Assembly: GCA_900110395.1 (NCBI GenBank)
Contig: FODP01000010.1
Span: 124,001-188,000 of the forward strand
Source of the DNA: Rhodospirillales bacterium URHD0017
GTDB lineage: Bacteria; Pseudomonadota; Alphaproteobacteria; Reyranellales; Reyranellaceae
Reading direction: 5' to 3'
DNA length: 64,000 nt
Positions 43,050 to 55,290 of this stretch are shown here, piece by piece; the first letter of the stretch is position 1; each line of letters opens with the position of its first letter. The position numbers were made by a program, and so were the translations under genes. Below the pieces are notes generated by a model. The model was not told where the DNA came from, made no database searches, and was given only the letters and a program-made list of their open reading frames with translations.

Positions 43050-44613
43050 ATCTGCGGCCACCGTCGTCTGGCTGGAAGGCTGTCCGCGTCTGATCGCGCT
43101 CAACCCGCACGCCCGCACCGCGGGCCTGCGCCCGCACATGCGGCTCGCCGATGCGCGCGCCCTGCTGCCTGACCTGGTCACGACGCCTGGCGAACCGCAG
43201 GCCGACCAACGCCTGATCGAGACCATCGCCAACTGGTGCGACCGCTACACGCCCTGGGTGGCCATCGATCCGTTGGGCGGCGCCCTCGCCGAGGAAGGCA
43301 TCGAAGCCTGCAGCACCGGGGGCTTCGGCGGCGATGCCGGCCTGCTGCTCGACGTCAGCGGTTGCGCCCATCTCTTCGGCCAGGGCGAGGCGGGCGAACG
43401 CGCGCTGCTGGCCGACCTCACCCAGCGGCTGGCGCGCCACGACCTCACTTGCCGCGCGGCCATGGCCGACACCGCGGGCGCGGCCTGGGCGCTGGCGCGC
43501 TTCGCCGAACGCCAGGCCGCTCTCTACTGCCCGCCGCGCGGCCATCGCGAAGCGCTTGCCTCGCTGCCGGTCGAAGGCCTGCGCCTCGACGCGCCGATCG
43601 TGGAAACTTTCCTGAAGCTCGGTCTGCGCCGTATCGGCGATCTCTATCCCCTGCCGCGTGCCCCGTTGGCGCGGCGCTTCGGCGACCAGCCGCTCACCCG
43701 GCTCGACCAGGCCTTGGGAACGATCGTCGAACCCATCGAGCCGCGCCGCACGCCGCCTGCCTTCCGCACGCGGCTCGCCTTCGTCGAACCGATCGGGCGG
43801 CCCGAGGACATCGCCGCCGCGACCAGCCGACTGCTCGCGGCTCTTTGCCGGCAGTTCGAGCAGGCGGGCGTCGGCGCACGCCGGCTGGAGATCGCGCTCT
43901 ATCGCGTCGACGGCTCGGTCGACCGCACCGCCATCGGCACCAGCCGTCCCAACCGCGACAATCCCAAGCTGATGAAGCTGTTCGAGGAGAAGCTGGGCGA
44001 ACTCGATCCCGGCTTCGGCGTCGAGCTGATGATCCTGGCCGCCCCCGAGGTCGAGGCCTGGGAGGGCACGCAGGATGCGCTGCCCGACGCCGGTACGATC
44101 GCCGCGTCGCTGGGCGAGGACGGGACGATCGATCTCGCCGACCGGCTGGCGTTGCGGTTGGGTGCAGAGAACATCGTGCGCCTGCTGCCGCGCGACAGCC
44201 ACCTGCCGGAGCGCGTGCAGACCGCCGGCGCCGCGGCTGAGCCTGCTGCCGCCGGCGCCTGGAAGCGCGTGGCAGGAATGAAGGGGGCGCGACCGACGCG
44301 CCTCCTGCAGCGGCCCGAGCCGGTCGACGTCATGGCCCACGTCCCTGACGATCCGCCCTCGGTCTTCCATTGGCGTCAGCATGCCCATCGCATCGTGCGC
44401 GCCGAAGGGCCCGAGCGCGTGGCCGACGAATGGTGGCGGCCGCGCCCCGACGGCAGCCGGCCGCCGGCCAACATCGTGCCGCCCTACCGCGACTACTACC
44501 GGGTCGAGGACGACGACGGTGGTCGCTTCTGGCTGTTCCGCGACGGGCCTTACCGGATGGCGGCCAACGGCCGGCAGACGGCCCGCTGGTTCCTCCATGG
44601 ATTCTGCGCATGA
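42970..44613 (+). CDS. imuB: SOS mutagenesis protein ImuB (inactive Y-family polymerase)
   Basis: A 547-residue Y-family-like protein. It starts MKRIVSLWFPKLSTDRLARA, where active polymerases would have the first catalytic aspartate motif; here it is absent, as expected for ImuB. The palm/finger and little-finger domains run to about residue 380, and the C-terminal part carries PYRDYYRVEDDDGGRFWLFRDG, which in the family leads DnaE2 and the beta clamp. GGAG stands upstream. It overlaps imuA by 80 bases and the antitoxin gene by four. Confidence 0.9.
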   Translation: MKRIVSLWFPKLSTDRLARATPDWSVRSAATVVWLEGCPRLIALNPHARTAGLRPHMRLADARALLPDLVTTPGEPQADQRLIETIANWCDRYTPWVAIDPLGGALAEEGIEACSTGGFGGDAGLLLDVSGCAHLFGQGEAGERALLADLTQRLARHDLTCRAAMADTAGAAWALARFAERQAALYCPPRGHREALASLPVEGLRLDAPIVETFLKLGLRRIGDLYPLPRAPLARRFGDQPLTRLDQALGTIVEPIEPRRTPPAFRTRLAFVEPIGRPEDIAAATSRLLAALCRQFEQAGVGARRLEIALYRVDGSVDRTAIGTSRPNRDNPKLMKLFEEKLGELDPGFGVELMILAAPEVEAWEGTQDALPDAGTIAASLGEDGTIDLADRLALRLGAENIVRLLPRDSHLPERVQTAGAAAEPAAAGAWKRVAGMKGARPTRLLQRPEPVDVMAHVPDDPPSVFHWRQHAHRIVRAEGPERVADEWWRPRPDGSRPPANIVPPYRDYYRVEDDDGGRFWLFRDGPYRMAANGRQTARWFLHGFCA

Positions 44614-44855
44614 AAAAGAACACGCTGACCATACGCGGGCTCGACGACAAGGTCGTCGAAAACCTGAAGGCGCGCGCCCGCACGCGCCGCCATTCCCTCG
44701 AAGCCGAGCTGCGCGAGATCCTGAGCCAGGCGTCGCGCCAGCCGCTGGTCCTCGACCCGCTGGCCGAGGCCGATCGCATCGCCGCCATGACGCCGCTCGC
44801 CCGGTCGCCGATGGCCGAGGAGCGGCCGCTCCTGTGCGCGGGAGGCGAGCCATGA
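44610..44855 (+). CDS. FitA-like ribbon-helix-helix antitoxin
   Basis: An 81-residue protein. The N-terminus NTLTIRGLDDKVVENLKARA followed by RRHSLEAELREIL is a ribbon-helix-helix DNA-binding domain; the C-terminal part (RSPMAEERPLLCAGG) would bind and inhibit the toxin. It starts ATGA on the imuB stop and overlaps the toxin gene by ATGA, so it is translated as part of the mutasome message. Such antitoxins also repress their own promoter; here the LexA-controlled promoter lies far upstream. Confidence 0.85.
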   Translation: MKKNTLTIRGLDDKVVENLKARARTRRHSLEAELREILSQASRQPLVLDPLAEADRIAAMTPLARSPMAEERPLLCAGGEP

Positions 44856-45292
44856 TCGTGGTGATCGATCCCGGCGTCGCCATCAAATGGTTCGTCGAGG
44901 AGCCGCTCAGGCCGCAGGCGCGCTCGCTGCTGGTGCACGGCCACGAGGTGGTGGCGCCCGATATCCTGATCGCGGGCGTGGCCGAACTCGCCTGGAAGAA
45001 GGCCGTGGCCGGCGAGATCGCGCCCGACCAGGCCGAGCCCATCGTGCGCAACATCGGCCTGCCCGCCTTCGTCTCGGCCTTCGTCGAATCGACGCGCCTG
45101 CGCAACCGCGCGCTGGCGCTCGCCCTGCAATGCGGCCGGCCGGTGCACGACTGCTTCTATGCCGCCTGCGCCGAGGCGATGGGCGCGCCGCTGGTCAGCA
45201 GCGACGAGACCTTCCTGCAGGCGCTGAAGCTCGAGGGCATCGCGCTGCGCGGCGTGCCGCTGGCGCGCATCCACGAGCTCGCCGACGCGTGA
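44852..45292 (+). CDS. vapC: VapC-family PIN-domain toxin
   Basis: A 146-residue PIN-domain ribonuclease. The acidic metal-binding residues are visible as Asp6 in VIDPGVAIKWF, Glu45 in AGVAELAWKK, Asp100 in GRPVHDCFYAACA and Asp118 in LVSSDETF. It should cleave RNA (typically tRNA) when free of the antitoxin. It sits three bases before dnaE2. The unusual point is its place inside the SOS mutagenesis operon rather than as an independent unit. Confidence 0.88.
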   Translation: MIVVIDPGVAIKWFVEEPLRPQARSLLVHGHEVVAPDILIAGVAELAWKKAVAGEIAPDQAEPIVRNIGLPAFVSAFVESTRLRNRALALALQCGRPVHDCFYAACAEAMGAPLVSSDETFLQALKLEGIALRGVPLARIHELADA

Positions 45293-45295
45293 ACC

Positions 45296-48607
<3,312 letters not shown>

Positions 48608-48678
48608 TGGCACGGCGCGTTGATCGTGTGGCGGGCCGCCGTCTATGCTCTGACGGCAAACCGAGAGGAGACGACAGC

Positions 48679-49002
48679 ATGGCTTTCTACGAACTTCGCC
48701 AGTACTTCGTGCGGCCCGGCAAGATGGACGAGTGGGTGAAGATCATGGAGGAGGAGATCATCCCGTTCCAGATCTCCAAGGGCATGGTGATCTGCGGCAG
48801 CTTCCGCGGTGAGACGGACGACTCCGCCTATATCTGGATCCGCCGCTTCCACAGCGAGGCTGAACGCGAGGCGCAGTACAAGGCCGTGTACGAGACGGAC
48901 CACTGGAAGACCAAGATTGCGCCGCGCGTGCCCGATTGCCTGGACCGCGAAAAGATGAAGATCCAGCGCATCGTGTCGACATCGCGGTCAACGATGCAAT
49001 AG
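48679..49002 (+). CDS. NIPSNAP-family small protein
   Basis: A 107-residue dimeric ferredoxin-like alpha/beta-barrel protein. The start MAFYELRQYFVRPGKMDEWV and the segment DDSAYIWIRRFHSEAERE are the NIPSNAP marks. Function is unknown in bacteria; the fold is also used by small monooxygenases and isomerases. GAGAGGAGACG precedes the ATG at 48679. It lies alone between dnaE2 and the convergent helicase gene. Confidence 0.8.
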   Translation: MAFYELRQYFVRPGKMDEWVKIMEEEIIPFQISKGMVICGSFRGETDDSAYIWIRRFHSEAEREAQYKAVYETDHWKTKIAPRVPDCLDREKMKIQRIVSTSRSTMQ

Positions 49003-49107
49003 CCCCGGCCCCCCGGCGCTGGATGATCGAGCGCCGCGCTCAATGATAATCCATCAGATCGACAGGGACCGCATCGTGGAGAGCCGCGAGCTTTGCCTGA
49101 CGGCCTC

Positions 49108-51585
49108 TCAGAGCCGCGTCGCCTCGTCGATCAGTTCTTGCGCGGCAATGTCCAGCAGCTCGTCCTCGGCGGTGCCGTCGAGCACGCGCTCCTTGCCGAT
49201 CTCGAGCAGCACCGGCACGGCGAGCGGCGAGATGCGGTCGAGGCGGCGGTAGTCGATGCGCCCCTTGGCGCGGCGCAGCAGCTCGCCCAGGCGGCGCAGG
49301 TCGGCGAGCTGCCACGCGGCGTCCTGGCGGGTGGCGCGCAGGAGGATGTGGTCGGGCTCATGCTTGCGCAGCGCGTCGTAGATCAGGTCGGAGCTGAAGG
49401 TGACCTGGCGGCGCGACTTCTCCTCGCCCGGGAAGCGGCGCTCGATCAGGCCTGCGATCACCGCGACGTTGCGGAACGAGCGGCGCAGCATGGTCGATTC
49501 GTCCATCCACGCCTCGAGGTCGTCGCCCAGCATGTCCTCGTCGAACAGCTGGTCGAGCTGTTGCTTGGTCGGCGGGCGCAGGCCCCAGATGCCGAGCACA
49601 TAGTCGGTGGCGACGAAGCCCAGCGGTTTCAGCCCCATGCGCTCCATGCGCCGCGTCAGCAGCATGCCCAGCGTCTGGTGCGCATTCCTGCCCTCGAAGC
49701 AGTAGGCGACGATGAACTGCTTGGCGCCGCGGGGAAAGCCCTCGATCAGCAGGCGGTTGCCGGCGGGCAAAGTCGAGCGGATGCGCTGCACGCGCAGCCA
49801 TTCACGCACCTCGGGCGGCAGCTTGGGATGGCGCGACGGGTCCTGCAGGATGCCGCGGACCCGCTCGGCCAAAAACGTCGAGAGCGGCAGGCGGCCGCCG
49901 CCATAGGCCGGCACCTTGGGATCGCCGCCGGTCGCGGGCGAGCACTGGGCGATAAGCTCCTTCACGCCCTCGAAGCGCAGCATGCGGCCGCCGAAGACGA
50001 AGGTGTCGCCCGGCACCAGGCCCTGGATGAAGGACTCCTCGACCTCGCCCAGGATGGGCCCGCGCCGGAGCTTCACCTTGATCAGCGGCAGCTCGACGAT
50101 GGTGCCGACATTCATGCGGAACTGCCGCGCCACCAGCGGCGAGGCCAGCATCCAGCGGCCGTCGGGCAGCTGCTTCAGGCGATGCCAGCGCTCGTAGGCG
50201 GCCAGCGCATAGCCTCCGGTGGCGACGAAGTCGAACGTGTCGTCGAAATCCTTGCGCGGCAGTTCGCGGTAGGGCTGCGTCGTCAGCACCTCCTCGTAGA
50301 GCTGGTCGCGGTCGATCGGCTGGGCGCAGGCGCAGCCGACGATGTGCTGGGCCAGCACGTCGAGGCAGGGCGGCCGCGGCGGGTCGCCGTCGAGCTCGCG
50401 TGCTTCGACGGCTTCGAGGGCGGCCAGCGATTCCAGCACCTCGAAGCGGTTGGCCGGCGCGATCATGGCGCGGCTGGGCTCGTCGAGCCGGTGGTTGGCG
50501 CGGCCGATCCTCTGCATCAGGCGGCTGACGCCCTTGGGCGCCCCCATCTGGATGACGAGATCGACGTCGCCCCAGTCGATGCCGAGGTCGAGCGAGGACG
50601 TCGCGACCACCGCGCGCAGCTTGCCGGCCGCCATCGCCGCCTCGACCTTGCGGCGCTGCTCGACGGCCAGCGAGCCGTGATGCAGGCCGATCGCCAGGTT
50701 CTCCTCGTTGATGCGCCACAGCCGGTCGAACACCAGCTCGGCCTGCGCCCGGGTGTTCACGAACACGATCGAGGTCTTGTGCTGGCGGATGATGTTGTAG
50801 ACCTCGGGCACCGCGTGATGGCCCATGTGGCCACCCCACGGCAGGCGCTCCTGGGCATCGATGATGCTGACGACCGGCTGCGCACCGGGCTCGCCCTGGA
50901 CGATCTCGACCTCGTCCTTGAGGGCAAGGAATTCCGCCATGCCCGGCGGATCGGCGACCGTGGCGGAAAGGCCGACGAAGCGCACGTGCGGCGCCAGGGT
51001 GGCGACGCGGGCGAGGCAAAGGGCGAGGTGATGGCCACGCTTGCTGGTGGCGAAGGAATGCAGCTCGTCGATGATCACGCACTTCAGGCTGGCGAAGAAC
51101 TGCATGGCGTCGGGATACGACAGCAGCAGCGCCAGCGATTCCGGCGTGGTCATCAGGAGATCGGGCGGCCGTTCGCGCTGGCGGAGCCGTCGGCTCTGCG
51201 GCGTGTCGCCGGTGCGGCTTTCAGCGCGCACGGGCAGGGCCATCTCGGCGATCGGCATCTCGAGGTTGCGGCGTATGTCGGTGGCCAATGCCTTCAGGGG
51301 CGAGATGTAGAGCGTGTGCAGCTCGCCCTTGCCCTTCTTGTGGGCGAGGTCGCGGCCGGCCATCCGCCGCTCGGTGAGCTCGATCAATGACGGCAGAAAG
51401 CCCGCCAGGGTCTTGCCGCCGCCGGTCGGCGCGATCAGCAGCGCGCTCTTGTCCTGCCGGGCAAGGTCGATCAGGGCAAGCTGGTGCGGCCGCGGCGCCC
51501 ATCCGCGGCTTTCGAACCAGCGTGAAAACAGGTCGGGAAGACCTATATCTCGCCGGTAGGATGCATCAGCTTCAATGACCGACAC
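49108..51585 (-). CDS. ligase-associated DEXH-box DNA helicase
   Basis: An 825-residue Lhr-type SF2 helicase. Motifs are IAPTGGGKTLAGF (I), CVIIDELHSFA (II, DELH), GLSATVADPPG (III), IVFVNTRAQAELVFDRL (IV) and MQRIGRANHRLDEPSRA (VI). It belongs to the subgroup encoded with an exonuclease and an ATP-dependent ligase that act in DNA cross-link or break repair. The start is a GTG at 51585, inside the first codons of the divergent exonuclease gene, an 11-base overlap of starts. The promoters must lie in each other's coding sequence. Confidence 0.9.
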   Translation of the reverse strand: MSVIEADASYRRDIGLPDLFSRWFESRGWAPRPHQLALIDLARQDKSALLIAPTGGGKTLAGFLPSLIELTERRMAGRDLAHKKGKGELHTLYISPLKALATDIRRNLEMPIAEMALPVRAESRTGDTPQSRRLRQRERPPDLLMTTPESLALLLSYPDAMQFFASLKCVIIDELHSFATSKRGHHLALCLARVATLAPHVRFVGLSATVADPPGMAEFLALKDEVEIVQGEPGAQPVVSIIDAQERLPWGGHMGHHAVPEVYNIIRQHKTSIVFVNTRAQAELVFDRLWRINEENLAIGLHHGSLAVEQRRKVEAAMAAGKLRAVVATSSLDLGIDWGDVDLVIQMGAPKGVSRLMQRIGRANHRLDEPSRAMIAPANRFEVLESLAALEAVEARELDGDPPRPPCLDVLAQHIVGCACAQPIDRDQLYEEVLTTQPYRELPRKDFDDTFDFVATGGYALAAYERWHRLKQLPDGRWMLASPLVARQFRMNVGTIVELPLIKVKLRRGPILGEVEESFIQGLVPGDTFVFGGRMLRFEGVKELIAQCSPATGGDPKVPAYGGGRLPLSTFLAERVRGILQDPSRHPKLPPEVREWLRVQRIRSTLPAGNRLLIEGFPRGAKQFIVAYCFEGRNAHQTLGMLLTRRMERMGLKPLGFVATDYVLGIWGLRPPTKQQLDQLFDEDMLGDDLEAWMDESTMLRRSFRNVAVIAGLIERRFPGEEKSRRQVTFSSDLIYDALRKHEPDHILLRATRQDAAWQLADLRRLGELLRRAKGRIDYRRLDRISPLAVPVLLEIGKERVLDGTAEDELLDIAAQELIDEATRL

Positions 51586-52591
51586 AATCGATCCTCGCTC
51601 CTGGCTCTATCCGACGCCGCGCGGCCTCTACTGCAAGCCGGGAGACTTTTACATCGATCCGGCGGTGGCGGTCCCGCGCGCCGTGGTCACCCACGGCCAT
51701 GGCGATCATGCACGGCCCGGGCATCGCGCCGCGCTCGCCACGCCCGAGACGCTGGCGATCATGCGCACCCGCTTCGAAGGCATGCCCGATACCAGCCAGC
51801 AGCCCCTGAAATATGGCGAAAGCGTGCGAATCGGCGGCGTCGATGTCGAGCTGGCGCCGGCCGGCCACATCCTGGGCTCGGCGCAGGCAGTGCTGGCATA
51901 CAAGGGCCAACGCATTGTCGTGTCGGGCGATTTCAAGCGCCGGCCCGACCCGACCTGCCCGCCCTTCGAGCCGATCCCCTGCGACGTCTTCATCACCGAG
52001 GCCACCTTCGCCTTGCCCGTGTTCCACCATCCCTCCGACATGGGCGAGATCGGCAAGCTTCTGCGCTCGGTCGCGACCTTCCCCGAACGTACGCACTTGG
52101 TGGGCGTCTACGCCCTCGGCAAGTGCCAGCGCGTCATCAGGCTTTTGCGCGCTGCCGGCTGGGACAAGCGGATCTGGCTGCATGGCAGCCTTCTGGCGCT
52201 CTGCAAGCTCTACCAGGAACAGGGCGTCGATCTCGGCGACATCGCCCACGTCTCCGACGCCATCCTGGAGACCTTCCGCGGCGCCATCGTGCTCTGCCCA
52301 CCTTCGGCCATTGCCGACCGCTGGTCGCGCCGCTTCGCCGATCCGGTGCCCGCGGTGTGCTCGGGCTGGATGCGCGTGCGCGCGCGCGCCCGCCAGAGCG
52401 GCGCGGAACTGCCGCTGATCATCTCCGACCATGCCGACTGGTCCGAGCTCTGCCAGACGCTGAAGGACGTCGGCGCGCCCAAGGTGTGGGTGACGCACGG
52501 CCGCGAGGAGGCGCTCGTCCATATGGCGCGTTCGCTCGGCATCGACGCCGAGGCACTGCATCTCGCCGGCCGCGAGGAGGAAGGCACCTGA
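51575..52591 (+). CDS. ligase-associated DNA damage response exonuclease
   Basis: A 338-residue beta-CASP metallo-beta-lactamase nuclease (Snm1-like). The metal motif is VVTHGHGDHARPGH; further ligands are in GDFKRRPDPTC and ISDHADWSELC; HGSLLALCKLYQEQG lies in the beta-CASP part. Its first ATG overlaps the start of the divergent helicase gene by 11 bases. Its stop overlaps the ligase start (TGATG). The three proteins form a set thought to act in repair of cisplatin-type and cross-link damage. Confidence 0.88.
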   Translation: MTDTIDPRSWLYPTPRGLYCKPGDFYIDPAVAVPRAVVTHGHGDHARPGHRAALATPETLAIMRTRFEGMPDTSQQPLKYGESVRIGGVDVELAPAGHILGSAQAVLAYKGQRIVVSGDFKRRPDPTCPPFEPIPCDVFITEATFALPVFHHPSDMGEIGKLLRSVATFPERTHLVGVYALGKCQRVIRLLRAAGWDKRIWLHGSLLALCKLYQEQGVDLGDIAHVSDAILETFRGAIVLCPPSAIADRWSRRFADPVPAVCSGWMRVRARARQSGAELPLIISDHADWSELCQTLKDVGAPKVWVTHGREEALVHMARSLGIDAEALHLAGREEEGT

Positions 52592-54216
52592 TGCAGGCCT
52601 TCGCCGCCCTGCTCGATGCGCTCTCCTACCAGCCGGCACGCAACGCCAAGCTCCGGCTGATCGAGGCGTACCTGAAGGAGACGCCCGATCCCGACCGCGG
52701 CTGGGCACTGGCGGCGCTGACCAGCGGCCTCGACTTCCCGGCCGCCAAGCCCGCACTGCTGCGCGGCTTCGGCGAGGACAAGATCGGCGCCGAGCTGTTC
52801 CACTGGTCCTACGACTATGTCGGCGATCTTGCCGAGACGCTGTCGCTGATCTGGCAGGCCGACGCAGCGGCCGGACCGCCGCCCACGTTGGGCGAAGTCG
52901 TCGACACGCTGCAGACCGCCACCAGGATGCAGACGCCGGCGATCCTCCAGCGCTGGCTCGACTCGCTCGATGCGACGGGCCGATGGGCCTTGCTGAAGCT
53001 GCTGACCGGCGAGTTGCGCGTCGGCGTCTCGGCGCCGCTCGCCAAGCAGGCCGCCGCTAACATCGGCAACCAGCCAGTCAATGCTGTGGAAGAGATCTGG
53101 CATGGGCTGACGCCGCCCTATCGCCCACTCTTTGATTGGCTGCTGCAGGGCGCGCCCCGACCCAGCAGCAATGCCGGCGGCGCCTTCCTGCCGGCGATGC
53201 TGGCCAATCCCATCGAGCGCGCCGAGCTCGAGGTGCTCGACCCGACGCACTTCCGCGCCGAATGGAAATGGGACGGCATCCGCGTGCAGGTCGCCGCGTC
53301 AGGCGGCGTGAAACGACTGTACAGTCGCGCCGGCGAGGACGTGTCGGCCGCCTTCCCCGACATCATCGAGGCCATCGACTTCGAGGGCGTGTTCGACGGC
53401 GAGCTTCTGGTCCGGCGCGACGAGACCGTGGCCTCGTTCAACGACCTGCAGCAGCGGCTGAACCGCAAGGTCGTGACGCCCAAGATGCTGAAGGATCATC
53501 CCGCGCACGTGCGGCTGTATGACGTGCTGTGGCTGGAGGGCGAGGACCTGCGGGCGCTGAGCTTCGACCAGCGCCGCGCCCGGCTGGAAGCCTGGAACGC
53601 CGAGAAGCCCAGGGCTCGCTTCGACGTCTCGCCGTTGGTGATCTTCACCGACTGGGCCCATCTCGCCGAGCTGCGCGAGCAGATGACCAGCGACGGCATC
53701 GAGGGCCTGATGCTGAAGCGCGGCGACAGCGCCTATCTCGCCGGCCGGCCCAAGGGGCCGTGGTTCAAGTGGAAGCGCGATCCCATGCTGGTCGACTGCG
53801 TGCTGATGTATGCCCAGCGCGGCCACGGCAAGAGGAGCTCCTTCTACTCCGACTTCACCTTCGGCTGCTGGCGCGAGGCGGCGGGCAAGCGCGAGCTGGC
53901 GCCGGTCGGCAAGGCCTATTTCGGCTTCACCGACGAGGAGCTGCGCTGGCTCGACAAATGGGTGCGCGACCATACGACCAACCGGTTCGGGCCGGTCCGG
54001 GAAGTGGCCCCCGAGCTGGTGCTGGAGATCGCCTTCGACGGCATCGCCCGCTCGACCCGCCATAAATCCGGACTGGCAATGAGGTTTCCCCGCATCAACC
54101 GCATCCGGACCGACAAGCCGGCCGCCGAGGCCGACACAATAGATAATCTCCTCAAGCTCCTAGGCACGGCGGGGGTCGAAAAACCTGCCGAAAGTGCCTA
54201 TGTTACGGCACCATGA
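52591..54216 (+). CDS. cisplatin-response ATP-dependent DNA ligase
   Basis: A 541-residue ATP-dependent ligase. The catalytic lysine is in EWKWDGIRVQ (KxDGxR), followed by the adenylation-domain motifs VFDGELLV (III), EGLMLKRG (IV) and WFKWKRDPMLVDCVLMYAQRG (V), and a C-terminal OB fold with RFPRINRIRTDKPAAEADT (VI). An N-terminal domain of about 200 residues is usual for the type. It is co-translated with the exonuclease and overlaps moaA by four bases (ATGA). Confidence 0.9.
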   Translation: MQAFAALLDALSYQPARNAKLRLIEAYLKETPDPDRGWALAALTSGLDFPAAKPALLRGFGEDKIGAELFHWSYDYVGDLAETLSLIWQADAAAGPPPTLGEVVDTLQTATRMQTPAILQRWLDSLDATGRWALLKLLTGELRVGVSAPLAKQAAANIGNQPVNAVEEIWHGLTPPYRPLFDWLLQGAPRPSSNAGGAFLPAMLANPIERAELEVLDPTHFRAEWKWDGIRVQVAASGGVKRLYSRAGEDVSAAFPDIIEAIDFEGVFDGELLVRRDETVASFNDLQQRLNRKVVTPKMLKDHPAHVRLYDVLWLEGEDLRALSFDQRRARLEAWNAEKPRARFDVSPLVIFTDWAHLAELREQMTSDGIEGLMLKRGDSAYLAGRPKGPWFKWKRDPMLVDCVLMYAQRGHGKRSSFYSDFTFGCWREAAGKRELAPVGKAYFGFTDEELRWLDKWVRDHTTNRFGPVREVAPELVLEIAFDGIARSTRHKSGLAMRFPRINRIRTDKPAAEADTIDNLLKLLGTAGVEKPAESAYVTAP

Positions 54217-55205
54217 TTGACCCGTTCGGCCGGCATATCTCCTACCTGCGCGTCTCGGTGACGGACCGCTGCGATTTCCGCTGCGTCTATTGCATGGCCG
54301 AGGACATGACCTTCCTGCCCAAGGCGGAGGTGCTGTCGCTCGAGGAGCTGGAGCGGCTGTGCTCGGCCTTCGTGCGCCGCGGCGTGAAGAAGCTGAGACT
54401 GACCGGCGGCGAGCCGCTGGTGCGGAAGAACGTGATGTCGCTGATCAAGGGCCTGGGCCGCCATCTCGACAGCGGCGCCCTCGAGGAGCTGACCCTCACC
54501 ACCAACGGCAGCCAGCTCGCCAAGTACGCCAAGGAACTGGCGGCGGTCGGCGTCAAGCGGCTCAACGTGTCGATGGACACGCTGGACAGGGACAAGTTCC
54601 GCGAGCTGACGCGCTGGGGCGATCTCGACCAGGTGATGCGCGGCATCGATGCCGCCCAGGATGCCGGCCTGCACATCAAGATCAACGCGGTGGCGCTGCG
54701 CGGCGTCAACGACATGGAGTTCGACGAGCTGATCCGCTGGAGCCACGCCCGCGGCATGGACCTCACCCTGATCGAGGTCATGCCGATGGGCGAGATCGGC
54801 GATGCGGCACGGCTCGACCAGTACATGCCGCTGTCGCTGGCCCGGGCCGAAATCGCCAAGCACTTCACCCTCACCGAGACCGACTATCGCACCGGCGGAC
54901 CGGCCCGCTACTTCAAGGTCGAGGAGACCGGCGGACGGCTGGGCTTCATCACGCCGCTCACCCACAATTTCTGCGAAAGCTGCAATCGCGTGCGGCTCAC
55001 CTGCACCGGCACGCTCTACATGTGCCTCGGCCAGGAGGACGCGGCCGACCTGCGCGCGCCCTTGCGGGCCTCGGAAAGCGACGAGCTTTTGGACCAGGCG
55101 ATCACCGAGGCGATCGCGCGCAAGCCCAAGGGCCATGACTTCATCATCGACCGCCGTCACTCGGGCCCGGCCGTCCCGCGCCACATGAGTGTAACGGGCG
55201 GTTAA
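54213..55205 (+). CDS. moaA: GTP 3',8-cyclase MoaA
   Basis: A 330-residue radical SAM enzyme of molybdopterin synthesis. The N-terminal cluster is in DRCDFRCVYC (CxxxCxxC), SAM-binding motifs follow, and the C-terminal cluster is CESCNRVRLTCTGTLYMC; the end VTGG is the essential double glycine. It converts GTP to 3',8-cyclo-GTP, the first step to the cofactor used by the sulfite dehydrogenase upstream in the window. Its ATG overlaps the ligase stop; the functional link is not obvious. Confidence 0.93.
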   Translation: MIDPFGRHISYLRVSVTDRCDFRCVYCMAEDMTFLPKAEVLSLEELERLCSAFVRRGVKKLRLTGGEPLVRKNVMSLIKGLGRHLDSGALEELTLTTNGSQLAKYAKELAAVGVKRLNVSMDTLDRDKFRELTRWGDLDQVMRGIDAAQDAGLHIKINAVALRGVNDMEFDELIRWSHARGMDLTLIEVMPMGEIGDAARLDQYMPLSLARAEIAKHFTLTETDYRTGGPARYFKVEETGGRLGFITPLTHNFCESCNRVRLTCTGTLYMCLGQEDAADLRAPLRASESDELLDQAITEAIARKPKGHDFIIDRRHSGPAVPRHMSVTGG

Positions 55206-55213
55206 GAGTATTC

Positions 55214-55282
55214 CCTCCCCACGCTTCGCGTGGGGAGGTGTCCGCGTGTGACGGCGACACCTCCCCAGCTCCGCTGGGGAGG
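55214..55282. repeat. double hairpin REP-like element between moaA and the EamA gene
   Basis: Two hairpins, 55214-55238 (CCTCCCCACGC-TTC-GCGTGGGGAGG) and 55260-55282 (CCTCCCCAGC-TCC-GCTGGGGAGG), with GTGTC ... GACAC in between so the halves can also pair with each other. It lies between convergent genes and is followed by AAGAAGTTTT, so it may serve as a two-way terminator. Confidence 0.8.
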
Positions 55283-55290
55283 AAGAAGTT

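Noticed and set aside
49003..49107. A fourth member of the ligase-associated repair set behind the helicase
   Set aside because: The 105 bases hold no phosphoesterase start or motif; the frame closes at once.
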